Positions 1 through 11,956 are shown, counted from the first letter of the stretch. The stretch is DNA of 64,000 nt from Exophiala sp. HKRS030 (GCA_023897205.1 JAHWDD010000003.1:4219665-4283664); one strand, 5' to 3'. Translations and numbers: made by a program. Notes: a model not told the origin generated them from the sequence alone.

Positions 1-519
1 GTTGATTATCCTGACTCGGGCAATTTATCCGGCTGAGCGGTGTGGTTTTCCTGACTTATTTGAAGGAAAGACGGACCTGCAGGGACCGGTTTGCTGGATT
101 AATTGTATTGAGACACTGGCGTGGTGATCGGGTGAGAGTGTCGGTATGAATCTGTTCCCTGTGCTTGAATGATTTGATGCAAAGATGCTAAGATAAGGGA
201 ACGAGTAGGGATATTTTTGTCGATATATGTACTTACCCCACTAAAGTATAAGGCACAGCCGCACTGAGAATCTAAACCCCGAAGTCCCCGATTCTACGCA
301 TGAATGATAGTGGAATGTTGTTGCTGACAGCTACTGTGACGTATGTAGATCCGAAATACCTAGGTACTTGTGTCCCTCGGACTTGGACCAATGAGCGTTC
401 CATGATCCAGAAGTCCTGAAGGATCTAAGAGCTAAATCATGCAAATCATTTTAGTGCTTTCGATTAGCACAGCTGCAAGCTCTTTTCAGAGCCGTGGCAG
501 AAAACAGGTTCGCGCTCCT
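1..519. other. Intergenic, 3' flank of the F-box gene
   Basis: No gene is supported here. The stretch has mixed composition, and the only open frames are short and overlap the end of the neighbouring F-box gene on the other strand. I saw no repeat, RNA gene or transposon end. The window starts inside this spacer. Confidence 0.5.
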
Positions 520-1704
520 TTAAGATTCAATGCCGATTCCAGATATGATACACTCGTCAGCGAGGCCAGCCTCATCGATACGGACCAGGCTCTGAGGATG
601 AAACCAAAGATAATCATGAGGCGCCATGCCGGCGTCTCGATATGAACACCTGCCTGTGTAGAATGATTTTTCGAAATTTCTCCTCGCCATGTGACCCGTG
701 TACACTGGATCCCAACCAACACCATCCGTGAAAGGCTCCTTTGGAACAGCCTCGCGACTTGTACGACCTCCAAGATTTCTATAGGCGCAGATTGTCACGT
801 GGACGCGAGATGGAATGAAAGGATTGTACTTGGCTGCAACCCTGTAGTCAGTCTCGCACAACCCACACTTGATCAAGCGTCGACAAGGAAAAATTTCGAT
901 GCTTTGTTCACCATTTTCACAGGCAGTAAGTTGGTGTCTGACAGCGCATTGAACGACGTGTTTTATTTCAGACGAACAATGGCACAAAAGACAGTCAAGT
1001 TCTAGCATAATGGTGTCGCACTTTTGCAGCGTACTGATAGTGAGCCTAACGGTCCTGAGAACCACGAGTTGATCCTCTGTTATGGTTTGACCACGGTCGT
1101 ACAGCTCGTTCTTGATGATTCTTGCTCGAAAGGTTTGTTGCATGAATTTTTGAAGCCTGATGAGATTGTGATCGACACAGCACTGATCATCGATGAAACT
1201 AACCGGCGCTGTGTACTGCCCTCTCCCATGCTGCCGAAGGATGACATCGACAATATTGTGATGATTGGTGGGCCATCGTGGGTAATTGAAGCATGGCTGC
1301 AGAGAGACGTAGGCTGGTAACCCACATGTTGGACATAGATAGCTTCGATCTGCGGAAGAGGTCCAGTCATAAAGATGGTTGCACCTGGGACAGAGCAGCA
1401 TTTGTGGCAAGTCATGTTCGAGTAACCGCAGAAATCTCTTCTTAATTTTCAGATTCATTGCCTTGGAATGCACGAGCTCTGGAAATCGATGTGACAGGAC
1501 TGAGAAGGACTGCTTGTTGGTCAAAGCGAGCGACATGATCGATTCACAAGGTAGGTGTTGGACGATGAGCCCCACAAGCTCTGGCGGCAAATCGAATGGA
1601 GTCCATGTCCGTACATTCATCGACTGCTGACCAGGCTCTGGGAAACCAGACTGTGACAATTGGGTTTGTGAGCATCTTGATCGGGACTGGAAGTCCATGC
1701 CCAC
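520..1704 (-). CDS. F-box protein with CxxC zinc-ribbon-like pairs
   Basis: This is a 394-residue single-exon protein. Residues about 37-78 form an F-box: 'FDLPPELVGLIVQHLP' followed by the 'SLALTNKQSFSVL' helix. F-box proteins normally bridge Skp1-Cul1 ubiquitin ligases to a substrate, but the partner cannot be inferred here. Downstream are CPRC (C105, C108) and CPTC (C124, C127) and a later CGLC, which look like a zinc-binding pair of knuckles. This layout is common in the large, poorly characterised fungal F-box families. There is no WD40 or leucine-rich repeat domain. The first Met is used; a second Met at position 3 is equally possible. The F-box call is firm and the biological role is unknown. 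Confidence 0.75.
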   Translation of the reverse strand: MGMDFQSRSRCSQTQLSQSGFPEPGQQSMNVRTWTPFDLPPELVGLIVQHLPCESIMSLALTNKQSFSVLSHRFPELVHSKAMNLKIKKRFLRLLEHDLPQMLLCPRCNHLYDWTSSADRSYLCPTCGLPAYVSLQPCFNYPRWPTNHHNIVDVILRQHGRGQYTAPVSFIDDQCCVDHNLIRLQKFMQQTFRARIIKNELYDRGQTITEDQLVVLRTVRLTISTLQKCDTIMLELDCLLCHCSSEIKHVVQCAVRHQLTACENGEQSIEIFPCRRLIKCGLCETDYRVAAKYNPFIPSRVHVTICAYRNLGGRTSREAVPKEPFTDGVGWDPVYTGHMARRNFEKSFYTGRCSYRDAGMAPHDYLWFHPQSLVRIDEAGLADECIISGIGIES

Positions 1705-3280
1705 GACAGGTGTAGCGAAGATTCAAAGTCGAACGCTGCAGGGATAGAAGTATCAAATGAGCTCCGGGAATGTTCGATGAAGAAAAAGCCTACCAGAACA
1801 AGAGAGAATAGGGACGAGATTTAAATCGTCTCGAAAGCGAAAATTTGCCATTGTTGCGTCCAGATAGATCTTGTTAGGGTTTCCTCTGAATTTTATCTTA
1901 GATGATCATCCATTCAGGTCTAGAGCTTATAAATAAAGCATTTCAGATTCGGACTAAAGAAGACGAATGGAGGCAGCAGTGACCGGTTAGCCACTGAAGA
2001 GGGCGAAGTCAAAAAGAGCGAAAGCGATATGAGGATGGATGGAGTCTGTGGAGTCTGTGGAGGGTGTGGGAGGTGAGCTGGAGGCCTGCGAGGTTCAAGC
2101 ACGTGAGTGCACGTGGCCCAAAGCCCTAGGGGCCCCAGAAAAGTGACAGTGCTCCGCCGTACCCTAGGAGAGAACCCCGAGGTTATGACGCCTTGGCAGG
2201 TGAAGACGCAAAAACCGCTCGCGGTTCACGTGGGCGCTCGCCAGGCGTGCCGCTTGTTAAACTACTCCTTCGCGACTCACCCGCCTCTCACCTCTACTCA
2301 CCATTCTTCTTACCCTCCAGCTTACCCTCGTCCTGGTAGTCCGGTTCTAGTATATATTTCTTAGGCTGAAACACTCGGGGGAAATTAATTCTAGGCCCCA
2401 ATAACGAGTTTCTAGCTACTAGCTCCTAGTTGCCCTTGTATTCGAACTCCCTCCTTAACTTTTCCTCCCACACAATACAAAATAGCGTGCAGCCTCGGAC
2501 CTGGCCTTCTAGCTGCTAAGCCCTCTCCTGGCATCGCCAGGCCGAAATTCCTGTGAGCCAATTCTATCGGCGACTGATAGGGATCTGTGTACGTCGTCAG
2601 ACTACCGTGTTCAGACTATCACCGTTCAGTCATCGCAGTTTCTTTTCGGCCCCGGTGTCTACCTCAAATAGTGAACTGGAATATCTCATCAGAACTAGGG
2701 TAGCTACATCTGAGCATAATTGATGACTACTCAAGACGCTTCCCCTAACCCTGATGAATCGGCAAGTTTGTAGCTTTGGCGACAATTCCAGCTTAACATA
2801 GCAGACGCTAAACGATTTCAAATAGTACTAGCAGAACAAAATAGCGTTAAGAAACACTGCCTCTCATGCATCTGCAGGAAAGTTGAAGATCCAGAGATAA
2901 AGGTTATCCACATGGAAAAGGATATTGAGTTTCCATCAAACCTGGTGGATAGTCGCAGCAAATCAGAGTAATAAGATCTGACATTTAAACGCTAATCCGA
3001 GATCGGAAGCCCCAAATCAGGCAATTTCTCTCTGGTTAGGAAACTGTGCTAAGCCTGTTTAAGTAGGTACACATCCGGTAACTGCAGGGTGTCAGCAATC
3101 GAGTATCGCTACGGAGACCCAGTTCGTAGACTAAACCTCACTCGGTTCTGTGACTATGTATTCTAAATAGCTAGAAAATGCAGTCGAACCAAAGTTCAGA
3201 TGAACATAAATATGAGTGATTCCCCTACCACTTCAATTGTTGCCAGGGAATCAGAACAACATCTTTATATCAGAAGCAAA
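1705..3280. other. Intergenic between the F-box and SDR genes
   Basis: No convincing gene is seen. The stretch carries the divergent promoters of the F-box gene (minus) and the dehydrogenase (plus). A TATA-like GTATATATTTC lies near 2348. The short open frames here (for example 2107-2364) have no recognisable domain and are taken as chance. Confidence 0.45.
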
Positions 3281-4324
3281 ATGTCTGCATTTGAAAAATA
3301 CGCCGCGGCTCACAAGCCAGAAAACCTACACGGGCCAGGAGACAGTCGACCAACAGCACTTGAAATTGTTCGTGATAACAATTTGGAAGGCCTGTGGAAG
3401 GATAAGGTAGTCTTGATTACAGGGTGCTCGTCCGGCATCGGCATCCCGACAGCGGAAGCTTTGAGTGCTACAGGGGCTAAGATTTACGCTGCGGTGCGTA
3501 ACGTCGAGAAAGGTCGAGCAGCAGTTCAACACCTCTTTGAATCGGGCCGTATTGAGTTTCTGGAACTTCGGCTCGACTCACTGAAAAGTATTCGGGACTG
3601 CGCCGCCAGTTTCCAAGAGAGAGAATCAAAATTGAACATTCTCATCAACAACGCCGGTGTTATGGCAGTTCCAGAGCTTGTGCGAACGGAGGATGGCTTT
3701 GAGTCACAAGTAGCCACCAACTATCTTGGCCCGTTCTTGCTTTTTCAGCTGCTCAAACCACAGCTACTTGCTGGTTCAACTCCAGAGTTTCATTCTAGGG
3801 TTGTCAATGTATCGTCTACTGGGCATCGTATCCACGCTCCAGACTTGGACGATATCAACCTTGAGAAGCCAGGGGCATATTCTCCCTGGGCCGCTTATGG
3901 CGCCTCCAAAACAGGAATACTCTGGATGGCGAATGAAATCGAACGTCGGTATGGGAGCGGCAATCCTCAGGCCATGAGCTCGGGCAAAGCTGTTCATGGG
4001 AATTCGGTGATGCCAGGAGGTATATCCACTGGGCTGCAGCTGCATACTCCTGGATTTATAGAAATGATCAGCCAAAACCCAGAAGTTGGCAAGTATATCA
4101 AGAGCGCTGATCAAGGAGCAGCAACAAGTGTCTGGGCGGCAGTGGACAGCGTTTGGGAAGGTAAAGGCGGCAAATGGCTGGAAGACTGTCAAATTGGCCA
4201 AGCTGCAGATCCAACCATTCCGGCTCTCGAAGGTTCTCCTGGGTTTGCAACATGGGCCTTTGATGAAGAGAATGCAACAAAACTCTGGGATCTCAGTTCT
4301 CCACTCGTTGGTATTAATGCATGA
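3281..4324 (+). CDS. Short-chain dehydrogenase/reductase
   Basis: This is an SDR-family NAD(P)H oxidoreductase of 347 residues from the Met at 3281; an in-frame Met at 3200 would add 27 residues. The 3281 start is chosen because 'KYAAAH...GPGD.RPTALEIV' right after it matches the usual N-terminus of this fungal SDR group, as I remember it. The Rossmann motif TGCSSGIG is at 47-54, NNAG at 123-126, the catalytic serine in VNVSS near 178, and YGASK gives Y206 and K210. All catalytic residues are present, so the enzyme looks active. The substrate is unknown. Relatives occur in both secondary metabolism and general detoxification. The next gene, a convergent transcription factor, might regulate it, which is inference only. 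Confidence 0.85.
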   Translation: MSAFEKYAAAHKPENLHGPGDSRPTALEIVRDNNLEGLWKDKVVLITGCSSGIGIPTAEALSATGAKIYAAVRNVEKGRAAVQHLFESGRIEFLELRLDSLKSIRDCAASFQERESKLNILINNAGVMAVPELVRTEDGFESQVATNYLGPFLLFQLLKPQLLAGSTPEFHSRVVNVSSTGHRIHAPDLDDINLEKPGAYSPWAAYGASKTGILWMANEIERRYGSGNPQAMSSGKAVHGNSVMPGGISTGLQLHTPGFIEMISQNPEVGKYIKSADQGAATSVWAAVDSVWEGKGGKWLEDCQIGQAADPTIPALEGSPGFATWAFDEENATKLWDLSSPLVGINA

Positions 4325-4608
4325 GGCACTTAGGATCAAGGCGATGGAGAGATTGAGGATGGCTGACCCTGAGGGACGAAGCGCTGAGGCTTCGATGATT
4401 TGTCAGTCTAGCTCTGTGATTTCCCTAATGGGTTTGATTGATGAGATAAATTGGGCCTTTGAGCGAAAGAGACATGAAACTTGTGGCTGACCAGGCTCCT
4501 TTAAAAGGTACAAAACATGTTGCCCCCTTTCTCATCAAGCAAGCTGGCCAAAGCAATACGGTTGATGCACAACGTTGCCCTGCTGCATCGTCGGCATATA
4601 TCCCATTG

Positions 4609-6374
4609 TCAATCAAAGAGAGGATTCTCTTGAGCAATTGTCAAGTCCATCATTGCCTGGTGCACAACTCTTAGTTTTGGGCTTCGGACGTTACTAATAA
4701 ATTTCTCAAGGATGCTTCTGAGCAAGTAAAAACTTTCAACGACCGGATACTTTGTTCGAAGAAGAGTAATAATATTGCAAACATCAGGCGATCTGAGATC
4801 AGGATCCCCAAGGTGCCAGGCTTCGACGGCTGAAACCGTAGCCCAAATGACCAGATCATGCTCTGTCCGATCAGAGGGCTTATAGGTAAGTGCTTGCTTT
4901 GTGAGAATACCACGTGCCGCGGTCAGTATCAACGTAATCTGAGCTGTATCCAAGAGAAATATCCGTAGTATTAAGGTTAGCAAGATAAGCTTATCTAAAC
5001 CAATTGGAGTAGATTCAGGCTCAAAGAGGCAGGGACAAGCTTCCCAAATATCTTGATATCTTGGGCTTGTAGATTCTGGGTCCAACCTAATCATATACTC
5101 TTTATTGCCGAAGATTTGGTAGGCTCGAGATGCACGATATGAGATTTCAACTGTACTTGATGAGAGTTTTCCCGACTCAGCTAGGTCTCTTAGTCCTTTT
5201 GGTAGTTGAGAAACCATTCTCATCATGCGATCCTGCGAGCTTGAGATGGGAGACACCATAATTCCTGGTGCAGTTCGTTCCGTTGGGAACATAGACTTTC
5301 CTGATGTCAGGGCCCAAAACGAGTCGTACCTATAGCAAATTATCAGCCAAAATTCCTGAAGTTCGCTCATGTTTACTACTGTAGCAAAAGTGCTTTCGCA
5401 TATCTCTCATTTTCAACATGTTTTAAACCTCCCCACGCCGATACCGCTGAAGCAACAGAAGCTCGATGTATTTTTGATCCCTCAGGCTCGCCTAAGGCTT
5501 GCTAAGATTTTGTATATTTAGCAATCTTTCTCTAAGCGGTACTTCCACCAGAGGTACTTACATCCAGTAAGGCCAAGTAAACCATTGTGCATACGAGGGC
5601 GGGGTCCGAGATAAATTTACTTCCTCCTATTGACTCTCTTAAACGTGAAAGTGCAAGCCCCCGATGGTGAAACATCATCTGTGAAGCACCGCGACCGGAG
5701 AGGTTATCCTTGATTAACTGTGATACCGCAATACCAGCATGAAAGAATGCGGGTCGGGTTGCTAAAGAGCTAAGGAGATACTGGTGATAATCTACTATAT
5801 TGAAAACAATAGCTAGCATACTAGCCCTGGGAAATATGGCTTGCATACCTAAAGATATTAATTACCTTAGAGTAGTAAGCAACAGATATGAGTTTTGAGA
5901 CTTACAGAAATCAAGGGTCATTGCCACTGGTTTCTCGCGAGATCCAGGAAGACAGTAAAATGGATCGATCCGCAATCCAGGAGAGCAACTATAGTCGCTA
6001 AGTATGGAGCTGCCCTTTAAATTTGCCTGATTCCTGAGATAGCCTGGCGATATTTGAAGCGGTTTCCGGTCTGAAGTGGTCTCTATCCGAAATTTTTGCG
6101 TGAATTTCTTAATTTTGTCAACTGAAGTGTCAGACACTTGGGAAGCTCCCTCCCTTCTACGCCTATGGCCGACAACTGCTGCATGTGAGCGTACTTTAGC
6201 GAGTTGCCGCTCATATTCCCGTGAACTCTGGCCGAAAGAGCTTATCTCAACGAAGTGAAAGCTCTCGGGCTTGGACTTTGACGACCCAGAGGATGTTTTG
6301 TCTCTTTGATCCTCTTTATGTTGACTCCTGCTCAGTGGTGCTGGCGCCGTTCGATTTTGGGTACTATCACGCAT
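4609..6374 (-). CDS. Fungal_trans_2-type transcription factor, no zinc cluster
   Basis: Four exons are inferred on the minus strand: 6374-5906, 5848-5562, 5501-5380 and 5329-4609. Introns are 57, 60 and 50 nt with GTAAGT, GTAAGT and GTAGTA donors, and the joined frame is open for 532 residues. The N-terminus carries 'FHFVEIS' and then 'VRSHAAVVGHRRRR', a basic signature typical of fungal regulators that have the C-terminal Fungal_trans_2 (DUF3468-like) domain but no Zn2Cys6 finger. The rest is helical and ends 'MMDLTIAQENPLFD'. It is convergent with the dehydrogenase, 284 bp apart. Its DNA target and pathway are unknown. Exon ends are hand-predicted; the family call rests on the N-terminal signature. 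Confidence 0.7.
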
Positions 6375-7616
6375 TGATATTGGCAGATGTTTTTCGTTTC
6401 CAGGCGTATACTGGGTTGTGCCCTTCTAGGGAGCTTCTCCTGCTTTTTCAAAGAGAGCGAAAAAGTCATGCACGTCCTTTGGGAAGGGAAAACTGTTCTC
6501 GTGGCCAGATATTCCGAGATTCTGCACTTTGGTATCTGCCGAGTGATAAGCTAGTTAGATCGGTTTAATTTGATACGATAGCGTCATAGTCTGTCCCAGC
6601 CGTCATACGGCAGCGAGCTATGGAGCGTACGACTCGGTTAATTGATTATTAATTGATGACATTATACGAGTATAATGGGCCCCCGGGACCCCACCAAAGT
6701 TTTACTCCCTGAGTCCCTACCGATTTTGGTAGATACCTTGCTACTCTCGTTAACGATTGAGAGACAGCCGAGGCTAACGTAGTAAGGTGTAGTAATATAA
6801 GACTCTCCTAGAAATCTCTTACCCGTTCAGCTGACCATTCCCAACCCCAGTCTCGCCTACCCTTAAAAAACGATTGGGAGTAAAACTTTTTGGGTAGACT
6901 ATTGTAGACTGCCCTAGCCCCTTATTGAGCGGCGGCTATGTAACGTTCGACTATGAGTAGGGACGCTTCTACTGACGATCATAATATTTGTTCTAGTTGG
7001 ATTATCTGTCACGTGATACATATAGCCAGCGTTGCTGTTGGTACGAGTGTCGCGGCTATAAGTAGCCCTGACTTTCCTCACAGATAGTTTTAATATCATC
7101 ACACTTACAATCTCAGTCCAGAGCTTCAACCGTTTTGTATCTATTGTACTTGGCGATCGCTCACTCGACTCACCCTGACATACGCGCGCCCGCGGTGAGC
7201 ACAGGGCGGCATCAACCTCGTCCCCAAACGGGGTTAGTGGCGAGCAAGCCTTGGCGCGTAACATGTTCTGCATCAAAACATCGCTAGTCTCTCCAAGGAT
7301 CAAGGACGACAGGATTGCTCACTAAAATCTATCATTGATCAGTTTGAAATCGTCGTCAATTTGTCCGTCACGTTTAGCTGGATGCAAGGAGGGATCATCA
7401 TATTATTCGGCGCATTGAGTTGACTTACGACGAACCTTTGTTAGCTTGTAGTGTAGCTACTCTGGCTGCCTTCGTCTCGTGATCAGGTCGAGGAGACTAC
7501 GAGCGAGCCAACACCCAGACCACGACAAGCTTAGAAACGCCTCGCGACCTGAAAACGGTCCAGCTTCGAACAACTCAAGGCCACGACATCTGAATCTCGA
7601 AATCTCGACCTCAGAC
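6375..7616. other. Intergenic, AT-rich, with hairpin and inverted repeat
   Basis: This 1.2-kb spacer between divergent genes holds no supported gene. It contains a perfect 8-bp hairpin at 6660-6677 and a 14-bp inverted repeat (6696-6709 and 6876-6889). The part from 6940 onward should hold the promoter and 5' leader of the CID-domain gene. The open frame at 6914-7303 on the minus strand shows no known domain. Confidence 0.45.
6696..6889. repeat. 194-bp segment bounded by 14-bp inverted repeats
   Basis: AAAGTTTTACTCCC at 6696-6709 is the exact reverse complement of the sequence at 6876-6889. Just outside the left arm lies a perfect 8-bp hairpin, CATTATAC/GTATAATG, at 6660-6677. The layout resembles a very small non-autonomous element or a decayed one. 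I see no clear target-site duplication, so a chance repeat cannot be excluded. Confidence 0.35.
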
Positions 7617-9238
7617 ATGTCATTCACCGACGAGGCCCTCAAGGCCAAACTTTCCACCTTGAATGAGACTCAAGATAGTATCGTATCGGTCTCGCAATGG
7701 ATCATGTTCCACAAGTAAGTCTCCAGGTTCTCTAGAGTTCAAACTTGCTCCAGTCGAAGCACGCATAATATTGACATGTTGATCTGTTTAGGCGACATGC
7801 CGACCGCATTGCCAACTATTGGTTGACTCGACTGCGCGACTCACCACCAGCGAAACGTCTTAACTTTGTCTATCTCGTCAATGACATTGTACAAAATGCC
7901 CGGGCAAGGAAACGTCCTGAATTCCCAGATGCGTTTTCTCCCTTGATGCCAGAGGCCATTTCCACGGCATACCGGGCATGTCCATCGGAGCTTCAATCCA
8001 AGATTCGTCGAGTCGTTGAAGTATGGCGAGCTAGGAATGTGTTTGAAGTGCCAATCCAAGAGGCCATCGAAGCGCGCATCGACGAAATCGACAAGTCAAA
8101 AGGCTCAGGAGGTAAGAAAACCCTAATGGGCCAGTCGCTTTTCAGCTCCAATTCCTCTGCGGGACTGCCCAAGGAACTCGAAACCCTCGCACCTCTGCAG
8201 ACAGCCGTGACGAAAGAAACCATCTCCGCACGTCCAACCATCGACACTGCTCAGAGCGAGTATGTCAAACTCAACGACCCTTCCGCACCGCTCCCAAGTC
8301 CACCCGTACACGCAGCTCGATTGTCTAGCCTGATCAAGTCTCTCGCGGCAGCCGAATCCTCGGTTTCAGCTAGCATAAAGGCCCGCAAAGCACTCGTGAC
8401 CGAGATCGAACGGATCTTGGAGATCAACAAGGCCGCTCTCGCCAAGGACGAGCAGACGTATCTGGAACTGGACAGCCGCAAGGCCAGCGCCGAGGCCAAG
8501 AAACGCGAAGTCGAAGACGGCATTATCCGTGGCCTTTCATCCGTCGAACCCACCACAGACTCCGCCCATGCAGTCAGTAGTAGCAACGACTACAGCCCCA
8601 ACGATAGCCTACGTTCCCCGCCCCTCAACAGCGACGACAATGGCTTCAGTCGACCAGAAATTGAGGAATTGACACCCGAGCCCGAGCCCGCCGGGACCGA
8701 CTTAGCAGGAGGCTATGATCCGAACGCACCTCTACCGCTGTCTCCGACAACCTTACCACCTCCGTCCACCACCCCCAGCACATTCGTCCCAAACAATCCT
8801 GCCGTGGCCGCGGCGCTCGCTCGATTCGGCGGGCTTGCCAACATGGACTTCAGCACCGGCGCCGGCACAGGCTACACCCCATCTCCGAACCCTCTCCCAC
8901 TGCCAGACTTTTGTTCAAATCTGACACCTAACCCCACAGCAAATACAACGAATAACCCACGCATCCGATCCTCCAGCGGCAGCAGCGACGGAGGCGGTCC
9001 AAGCAGCAGCGGGGCGACCACCGGCTATATCACTGCAAAGAGACGCAAATTGAGCCACGGAGCAGACGAGGAGGGGGTACCGGATCTGGGTGAGATGGGC
9101 ATGGAGGGCTTCGGCAGGCATGAAGATGCACTCACTTTTTCGCCAGGAGCTGCCGCCTCTTCCTCGAACGATGTCTTGCGCACGCTCGATCAAGATGTGG
9201 ATGAGTTGATTCGGCAAGGTCGGGATAACGGGGCTTGA
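7617..9238 (+). CDS. RTT103: CID (RPR) domain RNA polymerase II CTD-binding protein
   Basis: Two exons are predicted: 7617-7714 and 7792-9238, with a GTAAGT donor, 77-nt intron and TTTAG acceptor. They encode 514 residues. Residues about 1-135 form a CTD-interacting domain: 'SIVSVSQWIMFHK' is followed by 'RLNFVYLVNDIVQNA' and 'RRVVEVWRARNVF', the hallmark helices of CID proteins. A helical, coiled-coil-like segment follows (the 'AAAESSVSASIKARKALVTE' stretch) and then a long Pro/Ser-rich disordered tail. This matches yeast Rtt103 and the metazoan RPRD proteins, which bind Ser2-phosphorylated CTD and act in transcription termination with the Rat1 exonuclease. The role is taken from the family. 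Splicing is well supported because the join falls inside a conserved helix. Confidence 0.85.
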
Positions 9239-10163
9239 TCTCCTGCTGGATCGTGAGCCAGTTGGAATACCTGATTTGTACAACTATGGTGGCGTCGGTT
9301 TCGGGGTTTTCGGGCTAGCTATCTCTATAACAGTCGGATCTGGTCTACCCGCCGAGATTGGGTCCTTCTGTATCTCACCTATTTGTGGTCCAGAGCTACA
9401 AAGTACGATCCGTGCTTGCAGGAGGATATCATTTCTTGTGTGCATTGCTAGGTCAGGCAAGTTCCAAAAGTTATGCTGTTATACTCGAGTGTATCACTGA
9501 AAAAAAAATCGCTAAGATGCGATGCCTTGATACAATGATCTGAACTACGAACTTTGTTCGTCCAATCATGACCGGTTCCCAACCTCTTCATGCATTTGTG
9601 TGCTCGTAAGCCACAGAGATGCATGTACCTTCATAGTCATCGTGTATATAGAAGTTTAAGCAGGCCAGTTCAATGTCGTTCAACTGAACTCTATAGTGAT
9701 AGCAACTATCATCCAAGGCTCGACATTGAACTTCCCTACAATAATCTCCGACTGACAGATTGCCGCTAGGGGCTACTTGACATACATCTTTTAGACCTGA
9801 AAGATATCTGAATTCAGGAGTATTGTTTAGACAACGTGACCAAGATGTCAGGACGAAATTATTAGTGTTCGCCATATTCCTCCGCAATAAGGCGTTTCTG
9901 AAACATTCATACCTGCCTCGGATCTTAGAATGGAATCAAAACTGAACCGATTCCACGGCTTAGTCACGGCTGTGGATAATCGATGCATGATGGTCGCCGA
10001 TGTGACATGGTACAATCTTCAAACTGGAAGGGCTCTTGGAGCTTGAGCATGACAACCATGGGTGGCAGATTTGGCAGACCCCGATTTGGCGCAACCCCAT
10101 GAAGGCTCGTGTCCACGACAAGTCGTATCGTGATGATTGAAGTGAGCAACAACGCCCCGTTGA
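9239..10163. other. Intergenic between convergent genes
   Basis: This should contain the 3' untranslated ends and terminators of the CID gene (plus) and the mannosidase gene (minus). A short A-run at 9500-9508 lies about 260 bp after the CID stop. The open frames at 9588-9887 and 9964-10212 on the minus strand have no recognisable domain and are not called. Confidence 0.45.
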
Positions 10164-11956
10164 TTATTTGGTGGGCCTTTTGAACGGATGTGCTTCGGTA
10201 TTCAGAATCCATTGATCCAGATTGATGACATCAGGTTCACTAAAGATCAAGTAGAAGTACTTCAAGGTCTCCGCCAACCAAAAACTTTCCATGCGGTCAC
10301 TTTTCTCTGAAGAGGGGATTCTCACGTCTTGGATCGCAGCATGAGCAATTGGAGTCTTTGTCTGGAAGTTGATGCTTTGAAACATTCGCCATGCTATGTC
10401 AAGCAGACCGCGATCACCAGTGATGCGGTACAGGATAAAAATGGACTCGATAGCCTCAGGACGAAGGATGTATCTGTTGTCCGTATGGTCTGTGAAGCCT
10501 GGGAAAAGATTCTTTTTCTGCGCAATGAACTTCCCGCGTTCGGCGGGAGTCATGTTCTCGGTCTCGGGTGTTTTATCATACCGGTTGGCGATGGCGATGT
10601 ACCATTTCTCCGAACTCCAATCACATCGATCTGAAGGAGCAGCCTGGACGCCAATCTGGCAGGTTGAAATAAAGAAGGTTTCTGGCATCAAGCCGGAAGG
10701 CATGGCGGAATATGCCCAAACGCAGCCATCAACTAGACGTCTGGCGATAGGAAGTTCGTCATGGCGGTCAAAGATCTTGGAAGCCATAGCAACCATACCA
10801 CCCACAAAACATCCCAAGTGCTGTCCCTGAGGTTCGAGATTTGAGATAGGTAAGGTATTCATGTTGCTGAGTTGAGCATTGCCACTGAAGAGGATATCTT
10901 TGTTACCAGGAACCAGTGGTCTAAAAAAGAGGTACCTTTTGGCTGCCTCGATAGCCTCCTCATACATTTTACGATACTTGATGTCTCGACCCCCGAGCAT
11001 CAGCCACTGTTTTGGAAGGTACTCATAAGTTGAATCAGCCATGCCGCCAAAAGTAAAGTGGTTGTAGTCGAAGGACAGTTCTTTCGCATTGATGATAGTC
11101 GGCCACAAACCAGGTATGAGTGTCCTGTTCTGCCAGTATTCCATCTCTTCGGCGATCCTGGCTACAAGATCAAAATACTTGGGATCACCAGTCAGCTGGC
11201 TTAGATGTGTGAATTCAACGGTCATGCTCCCCAACTCAGCCAATAAAGTGGTTTCTGCAGGTTCAGCGTTACCACCAACGGCGGTCTTCTTCCAAGTCCA
11301 ACGCGTCATTGGCATATGTGTTGGGGTATCAAAGGCAGAATATAGGATCTCGCCCAATTCGGCAGCTTTGGTGAGCAAAATGGGATACTTGCCGTTGGAT
11401 AAGTCATAGGCTGCCAACAGGCCTCCCATGTATCTTATGGTAGTCTCAAAGATGTTGACTATTTCCTCCTCGTTTGTAGTGAAGTCGATGTGTTTGACAA
11501 CATTTACACAGTCCTCAAAATCCTTGGTGAAGCCGAGGATCCAAAGCGAATCCATCGCATCCACCAAAGTCGCACCCCAGCCTCCAAAACTAGAGCGATA
11601 TGCGCCGCTGACTGGCGCAACCTCATCACGCGTCCATGCATGTTTTCTATAGCCTTCCCAGGCATGGGCAAAGGCATCCTTGACAGCCTGTTGGCGTTGA
11701 ATTTTGAGATTTTTGACATCTTCAGGCTCAGGATGCTGTTTGAAGTCGAACTGGATCTGTGGGATTTGGGCCAAGGGGCCAGTGGGTAAGTCGCGATAGC
11801 CTGCGACAGGAAACTTCTCCTTGTGTTTAACCCAATGTATTTGTGAAGTTGGAGGGCGGGAGAGGAGGTGAAATCTTTCCGCCAGAGGAAGAGGTAGTAG
11901 AAAATGCTGGTGAGGAAGATGGCAGGCACAAGCCATACTTTTCTCAAACGGAGCAT
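10164..11956 (-). CDS. GH47 class I alpha-1,2-mannosidase (frame broken near N-terminus)
   Basis: This is a glycosyl hydrolase family 47 alpha-1,2-mannosidase, which trims Man9 N-glycans in the ER or Golgi. Family marks are 'VSGAYRSSFGGWGATLVDAMD', 'ADSTYEYLPKQWL', 'RPEAIESIFILYR' (catalytic acidic residues) and 'LNTEAHPF' (the Ca-binding Thr). Cysteines in 'HLGCFVGGM' and 'DGCVWAY' could form the conserved disulfide. The body is open from 12005 in one frame. A strong type II signal anchor, 'MLRLRKVWLVPAIFLTSIFYYLF', starts at 11956 in a different frame. One extra base in the GGG runs at 11854-11860 (plus strand) joins them into 597 residues; no plausible intron does. Either the assembly lost a base or the anchor is lost. 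It is divergent from MED20. Confidence 0.88.
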
